A DNA stretch of 24,111 nucleotides from CAZLGM01 sp964623625 (GTDB taxonomy: Bacteria; Desulfobacterota; Desulfobulbia; Desulfobulbales; Desulfocapsaceae), in assembly GCA_964623625.1 (NCBI GenBank), contig CAZUUJ010000057.1, forward strand, positions 1-24,111, read 5' to 3'. The position numbers were made by a program, and so were the translations under genes. The notes below the pieces were generated by a model. That model made no database searches and was not told where the DNA came from. It saw nothing but the letters and a program-made list of their open reading frames with translations. Of this stretch, positions 16,202 through 23,336 are shown in pieces (position 1 is the first letter of the stretch; each line of letters starts with the position of its first letter).

Positions 16202-16816
16202 TTACAGGTATTTAGCCATTCTAATAAACACAGTTGGAAGAAATTTTGAATTTGGCCAAGTCGAAAAATCGACCATTCTAAGCCGTTTGTAAAATCTCCT
16301 CGCACCATCATTTTTTGCTGAAACATCTAAACTTAGTCTGTTTGATTCGCTCGCTCTGGCACGATCCTCAATGTCGTTCATGAGAAGTGAGCCAATACCT
16401 GCTCCTCTAAGTTCCGGTTCGACAGCGATTCCCTGTATGTAGAAATCACCCTCGGGGATAGTCTCAAGGATACGCCATACTGGTGCAAAAAGGGTCCGCA
16501 CTAGCTTCAGTCGAATAGCATTTCTTTTCGCGGCCCGTCGCAATGGCTCATCAGAAAACATCCGATGTTGTCTTTCTGTAAATGTTGAACTCATACCAAC
16601 TATCTTAGTTTCAACCTCAACAAATATCACATTCTCATGGGAGAGTGTGTGGTTTGAATCGATGAATGCAGTAGCTATAATGCTTTCTGATGCACGGCCC
16701 AGCATAACTCGGAAAAATCCTTCTGCAGCCTGATCGAGGTAATGAGCGAATTGTAAACCTTCACCAAATTCCGGTTTTGCTGGTCTAAGCAATATTGATT
16801 GTTCTTTTATATCCAT
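16202..16816 (-). CDS. GNAT-family N-acetyltransferase, probable integron cassette gene
   Basis: 204 residues from the ATG at 16816. An upstream in-frame ATG (16906) lies inside the transposase remnant and is rejected. Acetyl-CoA motif A is clear: VEPELRGAGIGSLLM (132-146), with the usual downstream VSAKNDGARRFYKRL (165-179). The N-terminus (ILLRPAKPEFGEG) is the normal GNAT beginning. The substrate cannot be deduced; acetyltransferases are common integron cargo. The stop lies 16 bp before an attC-like site. The end of the transposase element abuts the start codon, so the original leader may have been replaced. Confidence 0.8.
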   Translation of the reverse strand: MDIKEQSILLRPAKPEFGEGLQFAHYLDQAAEGFFRVMLGRASESIIATAFIDSNHTLSHENVIFVEVETKIVGMSSTFTERQHRMFSDEPLRRAAKRNAIRLKLVRTLFAPVWRILETIPEGDFYIQGIAVEPELRGAGIGSLLMNDIEDRARASESNRLSLDVSAKNDGARRFYKRLRMVDFSTWPNSKFLPTVFIRMAKYL

Positions 16817-16817
16817 A

Positions 16818-16847
16818 TTAAAAAAAGAAAGTGAGACAGAATTATTT
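16818..16847 (-). repeat. Left terminal inverted repeat of the transposase element
   Basis: On the minus strand this reads AAATAATTCTGTCTCAC followed by a T-rich run. It is an imperfect inverted match to 17572-17593 (AAATTAATCTGTCCCC, then T6). The pair brackets the transposase remnant and marks the likely element ends. Confidence 0.5.
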
Positions 16848-17534
16848 ATCTTTTCTAGGACGACCCTGTTTCTTATTTGATATTCGAATACCAAACTTCT
16901 TTTCAATTTCTTTCCGAAACCTGTCGTCGCCGGTCAACTGTCCTCTTTGAAGAGCGTCTCTTATCAGTTTGATTTCATAGCCTGGAATTGTATCTAAAAC
17001 ATACTCGGCATAAGCCATTTGCTTTTCTATGTCGGTACTTCCCATTGAAAAGTAGAATGGTGGGATGTCAACCACCGGATCATTTTCTCTCAGTACTTTT
17101 GACCTGTAACTTGACCATTAATAGTCTGCCGGGTCTGTTACCATCCCGGCACCAAGAGGATTAAGTTTAACATATCGGCAACAAGCCGGCAGATAATCCT
17201 TAGAAGATATTGCACTGGACTTATAGCGGCCTTCCCAAATAGTTCCAGTCCGCTTCTCAAGTTTATTAACATAACGGGTCTGCCTACCCGCTACTCGCTT
17301 CATGATTAATGCGAGGGATTCTGATTTTTCTCCACGATCAATGATAAGGTGCACATGGTTGGTCATCAAGCAGCAAGCGTAAACTTAACAACCAAATTCC
17401 TGTTTGAAATATATGAGGCTATCTCGATAAAATTTGTAATCATCATCGGTTACAAATACGGATTGCCGATTATGACCCCGTTGTACAATATGGTGAGGTG
17501 TGTTTTGTAAGACTATTCTGGCTGATCTGGGCAT
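16842..17534 (-). pseudogene. REP-associated tyrosine transposase (IS200-like Y1 family), two in-frame stops
   Basis: Reading one frame from the ATG at 17534 gives 230 codons of a typical RAYT: MPRSARIVLQNTPHHIVQRG, then TAA at codon 50, then VYACCLMTNHVHLII with the HUH metal-binding pair (His60, His62), then RYVKLNPLGAGMV with the catalytic Tyr near 121, then TAA at codon 139, then WSSYRS and a basic C-terminus. The frame is otherwise unbroken, so only two point changes, both plausibly AAA to TAA, inactivate it. It sits between two cassette genes on the same strand and is flanked by imperfect inverted repeats. It should be inactive unless complemented in trans. Confidence 0.85.
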
Positions 17535-17571
17535 ACTTTGTCGTATAAAATACAAGACCAAACAGCAATTA

Positions 17572-17593
17572 AAATTAATCTGTCCCCTTTTTT
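17572..17593 (+). repeat. Right terminal inverted repeat of the transposase element
   Basis: AAATTAATCTGTCCCC followed by six T, about 40 bp upstream of the transposase start. It is the inverted partner of 16818-16847. Confidence 0.5.
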
Positions 17594-17612
17594 ATAGGTT
17601 GTTACGATTCAA

Positions 17613-17980
17613 TTAATCCAGAAGCCATTCCAACGCTTCTTGTCTTTCATAAAAGAGCGCAAATTTGAAACCTCGATTTATACACACAGTTTCTAAAAAT
17701 CTAAAAAACATAAAATGATTCGGATTGATAATTTCAGCTATTTCTATTTTAAATATCACCCCGATCATTCGCAATAGTTCTGGTCGTTTATATACATCTA
17801 ATGTTTCTCCAGAGGCATCGCTTATATTTCGATGATCGATTAATGCCTTTTTAATCTATGGCGTCTCATTGTTTTTGAAATTACTATTACCATCTCCATT
17901 GAGCTCTCTTTATCCAAGACACCTCTGGTTACTATTTCAAGATATTTATGATCACTATGTATAGTGATTTCCAGTTCCAT
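17613..17980 (-). pseudogene. STAS/SpoIIAA-like small protein gene with a one-base frameshift, probable cassette gene
   Basis: The ATG at 17980 has an upstream GGAA (TTGGAAATACT) and begins MELEITIHSDHKYLEIVTRG. The frame closes at 17840-17842, but the -1 frame continues from the A5 run at 17848-17852 (KKALIDHRNISDASGE) to a stop at 17613-17615. Restoring one A gives 122 residues ending RFLETVCINRGFKFALFY and EALEWLLD, which resembles STAS-like proteins of genomic islands (pattern ETVxxNRGxxxxxFxxxxEALxWL). The break may be decay, a sequencing error in the homopolymer or, less likely, programmed slippage. The upstream extension to 18058 enters an attC-like site and is rejected. Confidence 0.6.
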
Positions 17981-18014
17981 AGTATTTCCAACTAATATCC
18001 GTCTATACCTTTTC

Positions 18015-18076
18015 ACATAACACCCGGCATCAGTGGGCGCTCGCTTTTTGCGCTCCACTGAATACCGATGTTATCA
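18015..18076 (-). other. attC-like integron recombination site, downstream of the ParB-like gene
   Basis: 62 bp with ACATAAC (18015-18021) and GTTATCA (18070-18076) as outer boxes; only AAC/GTT matches the strict consensus. The arms pair over most of their length: CAGTGGGCGC with GCGCTCCACTG, and the ATAACACCCGGCAT side with its partner, leaving extrahelical bases and a short loop (TCGCTTTTT). Such bulged imperfect palindromes are typical of attC. It follows the ParB-like gene by 19 bp and precedes the STAS-like gene on the minus strand. Confidence 0.7.
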
Positions 18077-18094
18077 GTAATATTTGGCTAACCT

Positions 18095-18601
18095 TCAAAG
18101 TAAGAATGATTTCTGAGCCCATTTGTAGTTTTTAATTTCGGGAGAGGTTCCTACAAAAATTTGGCACCCAACTATATTCATTCTTTCATATAAAGCCACG
18201 GAACGCCGATTTCCTTCAATAAAAGTAAAAGGACCTTTTAATTCTGGGCAATTTGTAACTGCAATAAGCTTGGTGTCAAATACCCCTCCAGAGTCAAGAA
18301 ATTTTATTTTCTCCTGTATGTCCTTCCTAATGCGTTGAGTATCATCTAAACTTGATTGGAAATACAAACGATTGACGACATCAATTACTCGAAATGTTCC
18401 TGCAGAAATATCCGTCCAGTCGGCAGACGAAATTATGAAAAGTTGGTTGAGATCCTTCTCTTCAATTTCAGCAAGATACCAAGACAAGTCTTCCGGGAGC
18501 GGACCTCGAATATCACTACGGAAATCCAATTTATTATGATTTTCAACTCTCATCCAATGCTTCCATACATCCACCTGCGGAATTTTTTGTAATTTTTTCA
18601 A
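18095..18601 (-). CDS. ParB/sulfiredoxin-like-fold protein, probable integron cassette gene
   Basis: 168 residues. The start is TTG with GAGGTG a few bases upstream; the next ATG would remove the first 16 residues. FTFIEGNRRSVAL (125-137) resembles the GNHR-type motif of ParB/Srx-fold domains, and the tail (GCQIFVGTSPEIKNYKWA) looks like standalone proteins of this type. No helix-turn-helix or partitioning domain is visible, so a role in plasmid segregation is not implied. The function is unknown. Its stop is followed by an attC-like site, making it the first recognisable cassette of the cluster when read on the minus strand. Confidence 0.55.
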   Translation of the reverse strand: MKKLQKIPQVDVWKHWMRVENHNKLDFRSDIRGPLPEDLSWYLAEIEEKDLNQLFIISSADWTDISAGTFRVIDVVNRLYFQSSLDDTQRIRKDIQEKIKFLDSGGVFDTKLIAVTNCPELKGPFTFIEGNRRSVALYERMNIVGCQIFVGTSPEIKNYKWAQKSFLL

Positions 18602-18857
18602 TGTGCACCTCAGATAGCTTCTTTATATCCACATTGTGGTTTTGCAGGCTATTTTTCCGTAATTTCCCATATCAGGGTTGATTTTTATCAATCTAATTTT
18701 TTATTTATCCGGTGAAAAAACAATTTTTCTTTTTGATAAATATGATCAATTGTAAGGATTACAAATTCAGCCAAATTCAGCCAAACTCATTACGGCATGA
18801 GTATACAAACATGCGTATAGCATATGACTTTAGTTGTAGGTCTGTGGATTTGGAAGA
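18602..18857. other. AT-rich intergenic stretch, no supported gene
   Basis: 256 bp between the cassette block and the glycosyltransferase genes. It holds a tandem 10-bp duplication, AAATTCAGCC at 18763-18772 and 18773-18782, and no recognisable attI, integrase or RNA gene. A 63-codon plus-strand frame from 18712 overlaps the end of the glycosyltransferase gene and looks spurious. Confidence 0.5.
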
Positions 18858-20417
18858 TTATTTGGTGGAGACTTTTCTCAAAATAACTGCTGATATGAGA
18901 TAATTAAGCGGATAAATAATGGCCAGGGTTGAAAAAACTGCTGCCAACAGAAATTCATGAGCATAAAAAGCCCAAATAACAAAACCCAGGCTGTACAAGG
19001 CCATAAAGAGTTCCAGGAAGTTGATTCTTCTTAAAGTAGCAATTGAGCTGACCGGGATTACAGCGGCTTCTTGTATCGCCCCATCCTGATTTCCTTTGCT
19101 GGTTCGGTCTCGATGGACCGCTGTTCCCAGCAACCCCTCCATACACCCATAAAACAGGGTTGCAAACATGGCTGTCATCAGGCCGAAGGCAAAGAGACCG
19201 GTTCGCAGCGTTTTGGTATCTTCAGCAGAGTCCATTTTGGGCTCTAGCAGTTTGTTATCTGCTTCACGGATGAAAAAAGGAATATGGGTAAGAACTAAAA
19301 AAGCCAGCACAAGGAGAAAAACCGTGTTTAACACTGTTGAACTACTGAAAGAACACCAGAAATAATAGGCGGGAATCAGTGTCAGGTGAGCAATAATAAT
19401 AAATGTGGCCTGTAAGCAGAGGATGAGGAAGAAGTCGGCGCCGATAATTTTTTGGCCGAAGGAAAGATTGTCCGAGGTTACTACCTGCCCGAGCCGTTTC
19501 CGCATAACCTCCATAAGGCCTTTCATCCAGGAACGCTGTTGAAGCTTGTAACCGTTATAACTCTCCGGCAGCAGGCTGGTGCTGATAATTGTATCGTCAT
19601 AGATCACTTTCCAGCCGTTGCACTGAGCCAGGAAGCTCAGATCAACATCCTCTATTTGAGTATCACCCTGCCAGCAACCCGACTCCAACAGAGTTGAAAG
19701 CCTGAGGCTGCCTGCCGAGCCGCGGAATATTGAGAGTTGACCTGCCCTTGCCCGGGTTGATAACTCATCAAGGTGCATGTTATCTCCAAAAATCGTCTGG
19801 GCTCTGGTGTGATCGTTGATATCAGAATTGCGAAAAGAAGTGTAGGTCTGGACGATACCAACCTTGTCACGTCGAAAGTGAGGTTCAATTCTTTTGCAGT
19901 AGTCGGCAGGTATTTGATAATCGGCATCGAAAATGGAAATGATAAATCGTTGCGGCTGCCACTCATTTTTCTTGGTTAGTAATTTTTTCAATTCCTCAAG
20001 GCCGTAATTCAGATTACCGGCCTTGTAATCAACTCTATCCGGTCGATGCAGGTACAGGAGTTGTAGGTTGGGAGAGTTGTCCCGTATCTGTTCAATATGT
20101 TGCCTGATGGCGGCCGAGATCGGTTCTGAATCGGAGTCGTCAAGCAGTTGAATGACCAGCTTATCGGGTGGATAGTCCAGTTCACAAGCCGAATCGATCA
20201 GCCCTTTGACCATCTCCGGGTCTTCGTTGAAAACCGGCAGTTGAATGACATGAAGAAATGACAGCGCTCTATCCGGCTGACCGGAACACTCGGTCGGCTT
20301 TTGCCGGGAATTACGTCTGATGGCAAGTCTCAAATAGAGTGTAAAAAAGGAATGCAGAACAAGGCCAATTACACAGATTGAAAAACAGATAAAGAAGAAA
20401 AGATTCAGAATATTCAT
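18858..20417 (-). CDS. Membrane family-2 glycosyltransferase, CslA/cellulose-synthase-like
   Basis: 519 residues. One N-terminal membrane segment (about 5-28), a cytosolic GT2 catalytic domain, then about five C-terminal membrane segments (from about 325). Catalytic motifs in order: LDDSDSE (92-98), YKAGNLNYGL (131-140), the DxD in FDADY (163-167), FRGSAGSLR (231-239), IEDVDLSF (255-262) and QQRSWMKG (293-300), the counterpart of the QxxRW motif. This order and the RDRTSKG segment (436-442) resemble glucomannan/CslA-type processive synthases. It probably polymerises or transfers a hexose across the inner membrane from a nucleotide-sugar or lipid-linked donor. It lies 4 nt after the second glycosyltransferase gene, so the two are co-transcribed. 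Confidence 0.85.
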   Translation of the reverse strand: MNILNLFFFICFSICVIGLVLHSFFTLYLRLAIRRNSRQKPTECSGQPDRALSFLHVIQLPVFNEDPEMVKGLIDSACELDYPPDKLVIQLLDDSDSEPISAAIRQHIEQIRDNSPNLQLLYLHRPDRVDYKAGNLNYGLEELKKLLTKKNEWQPQRFIISIFDADYQIPADYCKRIEPHFRRDKVGIVQTYTSFRNSDINDHTRAQTIFGDNMHLDELSTRARAGQLSIFRGSAGSLRLSTLLESGCWQGDTQIEDVDLSFLAQCNGWKVIYDDTIISTSLLPESYNGYKLQQRSWMKGLMEVMRKRLGQVVTSDNLSFGQKIIGADFFLILCLQATFIIIAHLTLIPAYYFWCSFSSSTVLNTVFLLVLAFLVLTHIPFFIREADNKLLEPKMDSAEDTKTLRTGLFAFGLMTAMFATLFYGCMEGLLGTAVHRDRTSKGNQDGAIQEAAVIPVSSIATLRRINFLELFMALYSLGFVIWAFYAHEFLLAAVFSTLAIIYPLNYLISAVILRKVSTK

Positions 20418-20421
20418 GGAA

Positions 20422-21348
20422 TTACGGGTTTATGTGTCCCTCCCAGCTCTGCTCGGCAGGTACGATATTCTGATTAACCATTTTGCTATAACTGCTTCGG
20501 GCATCAAGCCATGCTTTTGCCATGAGAAGGTGCAGCCTGATCGATAGATAAGTGAAACGTATCTGTCCTTTTAAACACCCATTTACAAACAGATGACGGC
20601 ATAATGTCGTCATCGAAGCTGTAAACGGGATTTTATTCAGCGTTGTCCCGTTCTTCCGTTGGGCAAGAAAACCCCAGAAGCAGTGGCGGTAAGCCATTTT
20701 GGTAATGGACTCTTTATCATCACGACGCTGATGGTGGATAATGGCATCATGGGCGTAGGCCAGTCTGTATCCGGCGGCCAGAATTCTGAATCCCATATCC
20801 ATGTCTTCACCGCTGATTTTAAACAGCGGATCAAAGCCGCCTAATTCCTTGAGCACTTTTGGCCGATATGAGGAGCATAAGCCGAAAAGAAAATAGATCT
20901 CATCTCGTGATTTGTCACCCCAGTGCTGGAACAGGATTTCCTTGCGCCAGAGATCATAGATATTCTCCTGGATCGCTTCGATTCCGTGTCCGCAGACGCC
21001 GGCAACCCGGTCATCGCTGTAGGGGATGAGCATCTTTTCAATATAGTATGGATCGGCGATGCCGTCGGCATCCATGTAAATCAGGATGTCGTTCTTGGTT
21101 GATTGCCAGGCTGTATTTCTGGAGGCGGCTATTCCGCTGTTGTGTTCGTGGCTGATCAGGCGGACTTTGGGGAATTGTCTGGCAATCTCGGCTGTTCTGT
21201 CATGGGAGCCGTCATCGATGATGAGGATCTCATCGGGTAAAACGGTCTGAATGGATATTGAATCCAATGCCTGCTTGATATAGGATTCCGCGTTAAAGCA
21301 GGGAATGGCAAGGGTTACAGAATGTTTTTCCGGTAACGAATTGCTCAT
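20422..21348 (-). CDS. Family-2 glycosyltransferase
   Basis: 308 residues. Classical GT-A fold markers: VTLAIPCFNAESYI (11-24), IDDGSHDRT (44-52), HNSGIAASRN (69-78), the metal-binding DxD in MDADG (92-96), GGFDPLFKISGEDMDMGFR (170-188) and the HHQRR segment (205-209). No convincing transmembrane helix; probably peripheral on the cytosolic side. It likely adds one sugar to a growing glycan; donor and acceptor cannot be read from the sequence. Its ATG overlaps by ATGA with the stop of an upstream minus-strand frame of doubtful reality (21345-21542). Confidence 0.85.
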   Translation of the reverse strand: MSNSLPEKHSVTLAIPCFNAESYIKQALDSISIQTVLPDEILIIDDGSHDRTAEIARQFPKVRLISHEHNSGIAASRNTAWQSTKNDILIYMDADGIADPYYIEKMLIPYSDDRVAGVCGHGIEAIQENIYDLWRKEILFQHWGDKSRDEIYFLFGLCSSYRPKVLKELGGFDPLFKISGEDMDMGFRILAAGYRLAYAHDAIIHHQRRDDKESITKMAYRHCFWGFLAQRKNGTTLNKIPFTASMTTLCRHLFVNGCLKGQIRFTYLSIRLHLLMAKAWLDARSSYSKMVNQNIVPAEQSWEGHINP

Positions 21349-21542
21349 GAGGATGTTATTTTTACTTCTTTAGTTCGGCAGTTTGTTTTGAGGTTGTTAG
21401 TGTAATCTCTAAAGAATATTTCGTCATTATAAAGCAGAACAATGACTTGCGTGAGAAGGGTATGGTCTTTCTTTTTCAGGCGATCCAGCGAATCTGTACT
21501 ATTTTCATAATCAATGTATTTTTCTTTGTCCAGATGTAACAT
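21345..21542 (-). CDS. Doubtful 65-codon ORF overlapping the glycosyltransferase start
   Basis: A frame from the ATG at 21542 runs 65 codons and stops in an ATGA overlap with the glycosyltransferase gene. The encoded sequence is charged and plausible as protein (TDSLDRLKKKDHTLLTQV, LLYNDEIFFRDY), but there is no Shine-Dalgarno and no recognised family. The open frame continues upstream (FSRIKLWNSLLNWFLPD), so it could be the tail of a degraded larger gene or chance. Confidence 0.22.
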   Translation of the reverse strand: MLHLDKEKYIDYENSTDSLDRLKKKDHTLLTQVIVLLYNDEIFFRDYTNNLKTNCRTKEVKITSS

Positions 21543-21683
21543 AGCGGGTGTCTGGTTAGCAGAATCAGGTAGAAACCAATTGAGTAAGGAATTCCAAAGT
21601 TTTATCCTGGAGAAAAATTGTAGATGCTGATAAATGTAGACTGGAAAAAATAGATCCAGAAAAAAAGAACACCTGATACCTGT
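21349..21683. promoter_or_regulatory. Divergent intergenic region between glycosyltransferase and sulfotransferase operons
   Basis: 335 bp, AT-rich, between minus-strand and plus-strand operons, so promoters in both directions are expected here. I see no -35/-10 pair or operator strong enough to place. Apart from the doubtful minus-strand ORF ending at 21345, no gene is supported. Confidence 0.4.
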
Positions 21684-22571
21684 ATGAGCATAGAGCATCA
21701 GTCCATAGTTGAAATGACAGGGGAAACCATACCGCCTGTCATCATCATCGGCATGCACCGATCCGGCACCAGTCTGGTCAGTCTTCTTCTGGAAGAGTGC
21801 GGTGTTTTTTTCGGATGGGATAAGGATGAGCATAACGAGTCGCTGTTCTTTCAGGCCGTCAATGAAAACCTGTTCAGGCAGGGAGAGGTTGACTGGGACA
21901 ATCCGGAAAAACTGCAATCAACCCTACAGGATCCAAAGAGTCTGCATCTGGCCCAACAATATGTGATCAATCTTCTTGAGTATTATCAAAAAAGGGACCA
22001 GGAGGTCGACGGCAGCCTCTCTTCCATGTGGGGCTGGAAAGATCCGAGAAATTCTTTCACCTTGCCGGTATGGCAAAGTATTTTCCCGAAGAGCAAGGTG
22101 ATTCATGTTATTCGAAACGGTATTGATGTGGCGGTGAGCCTGTGGCGGCGTGAAACAACAAGACGGTTCGGTCAGAATGATCCCCACTACTCCCGGCGCT
22201 GTCAAACGCTTCCCGGTTGTCTGGATCTCTGGCAGAGTTATGTTGAAGCCGGAAGGTTCTTCTGTGGTAAGGATCAGACCCTAACCGTCTTTTTTGAGGA
22301 CCTCCTTCTCCAACCGCAACTGGTTATATCCAGGATCCTTGAGTTTCTGGAAATCGGTGAGCAGGTCTTTCCACACCGGGAAGTTGCTTTAATTGAGACC
22401 AAGCGGAGGTTCGCCTATCTGCGGGATGACCAGTCTAAAGAATTCTACCGCTACGGGGAGAAAAACGAGCTGATCCGGGAGTTGTACGGCGATGCCGATG
22501 GATATGATCGGCTGATCGGAGAGTATGGAGAATTATTGAACAATCTCACCACGGAACAGATCAATCAATGA
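21684..22571 (+). CDS. PAPS-dependent sulfotransferase-like protein
   Basis: 295 residues, no signal peptide, cytosolic. GMHRSGTS (23-30) is the 5'-phosphosulfate-binding loop, WGWKDPR (116-122) follows, and VIRNGIDVAVSL (142-153) is the 3'-phosphate-binding motif with its Arg and following small residue. The overall order matches the sulfotransferase superfamily. It would transfer sulfate from PAPS to a glycan or lipid-linked sugar before export. The ATG at 21684 lacks a good ribosome site; Met11 (21714) is an alternative. The stop overlaps the permease start (ATGA), tying it to the exporter. Confidence 0.82.
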   Translation: MSIEHQSIVEMTGETIPPVIIIGMHRSGTSLVSLLLEECGVFFGWDKDEHNESLFFQAVNENLFRQGEVDWDNPEKLQSTLQDPKSLHLAQQYVINLLEYYQKRDQEVDGSLSSMWGWKDPRNSFTLPVWQSIFPKSKVIHVIRNGIDVAVSLWRRETTRRFGQNDPHYSRRCQTLPGCLDLWQSYVEAGRFFCGKDQTLTVFFEDLLLQPQLVISRILEFLEIGEQVFPHREVALIETKRRFAYLRDDQSKEFYRYGEKNELIRELYGDADGYDRLIGEYGELLNNLTTEQINQ

Positions 22572-23335
22572 AGCACCAGAACCTGATACTCACCCTGGCT
22601 GTTCATGATTTCCGAACCCAGTACATGGACTCGGTGCTGGGTTTTCTCTGGTCCTGGATCAAGCCGCTTATTCTGGCAGGCATCTACGTTTTTATTTTTT
22701 CATCGGTTGTCTCCTCCTCTGATCCGATAACCGGCAATCCTGTCAACTTCGGACTCTATGTCTTTGCCGGTATGCTGCCCTGGTTTGTCCTGCAGGAATC
22801 ACTGCAGCGCAGCACCAACGTGCTCATCGACTATGCCCATCTGATCCGTCATCATGCAATGCCGCTCTACATCTTGCCGCTTCATCTGGTTGTGTCGGCC
22901 ACAGGATCAGGTGTCATGGCAGTTTGTGTCTATTTTGTCGTCAAATCCGTTCTTTCGGGATTACCGGATTACCACGCACTTCTGCTTGTTGTGCTGCTGC
23001 CCATGCAAATGCTGTTTATTATAGGGTTGAGTCTGCTGGTGTCGACGGTGACCGTCTTTATCAGGGACATTACCCATTTGACCGCCGCCATGCTGACCAT
23101 CTGGTTTTTTTCCTCCCCCATCGTTTTTCCCCTGGAAAAACTGCCGGTGTTCCTTCAGTCTCCATGGTTTAATCCGTTGGTCAGTCTGACCCAGATCTAT
23201 CGGGATATCTTATTGTTTCAACGAATTCCAAATATAGAAACTCTTTGCGGATTTGCCTTTTTCACCACCCTGTCGCTGCTGATCGGCTTTTTCTTCTATC
23301 AGCGCACCCATAGGGAAATTGTCGACTGGGTGTAA
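22568..23335 (+). CDS. wzm: ABC-2 type polysaccharide export permease (Wzm-like)
   Basis: 255 residues. The N-terminus LTLAVHDFRTQYMDSVLGFLWSWIKP (about 5-30) is the amphipathic and first-helix signature of the ABC2 membrane family used by O-antigen, capsule and teichoic-acid exporters. About six hydrophobic segments follow to the C-terminus, which ends THREIVDWV as usual for this family. It forms the inner-membrane channel for a lipid-linked polysaccharide with the ATPase encoded next. The start overlaps the sulfotransferase stop by 4 nt, and one base separates its stop from the ATPase start. Confidence 0.85.
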   Translation: MKHQNLILTLAVHDFRTQYMDSVLGFLWSWIKPLILAGIYVFIFSSVVSSSDPITGNPVNFGLYVFAGMLPWFVLQESLQRSTNVLIDYAHLIRHHAMPLYILPLHLVVSATGSGVMAVCVYFVVKSVLSGLPDYHALLLVVLLPMQMLFIIGLSLLVSTVTVFIRDITHLTAAMLTIWFFSSPIVFPLEKLPVFLQSPWFNPLVSLTQIYRDILLFQRIPNIETLCGFAFFTTLSLLIGFFFYQRTHREIVDWV

Positions 23336-23336
23336 T

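Noticed and set aside
16817..16906. Longer GNAT start at 16906
   Set aside because: The added 30 residues come from the transposase remnant and its terminal repeat, and a normal GNAT N-terminus begins at 16816.
17981..18058. Longer start for the STAS-like gene
   Set aside because: The added codons read through the attC-like hairpin; the ATG at 17980 has a ribosome site and fits the family.
18712..18903. 63-codon plus-strand ORF
   Set aside because: It overlaps the end of the glycosyltransferase gene on the other strand and has no recognisable motif or ribosome site.
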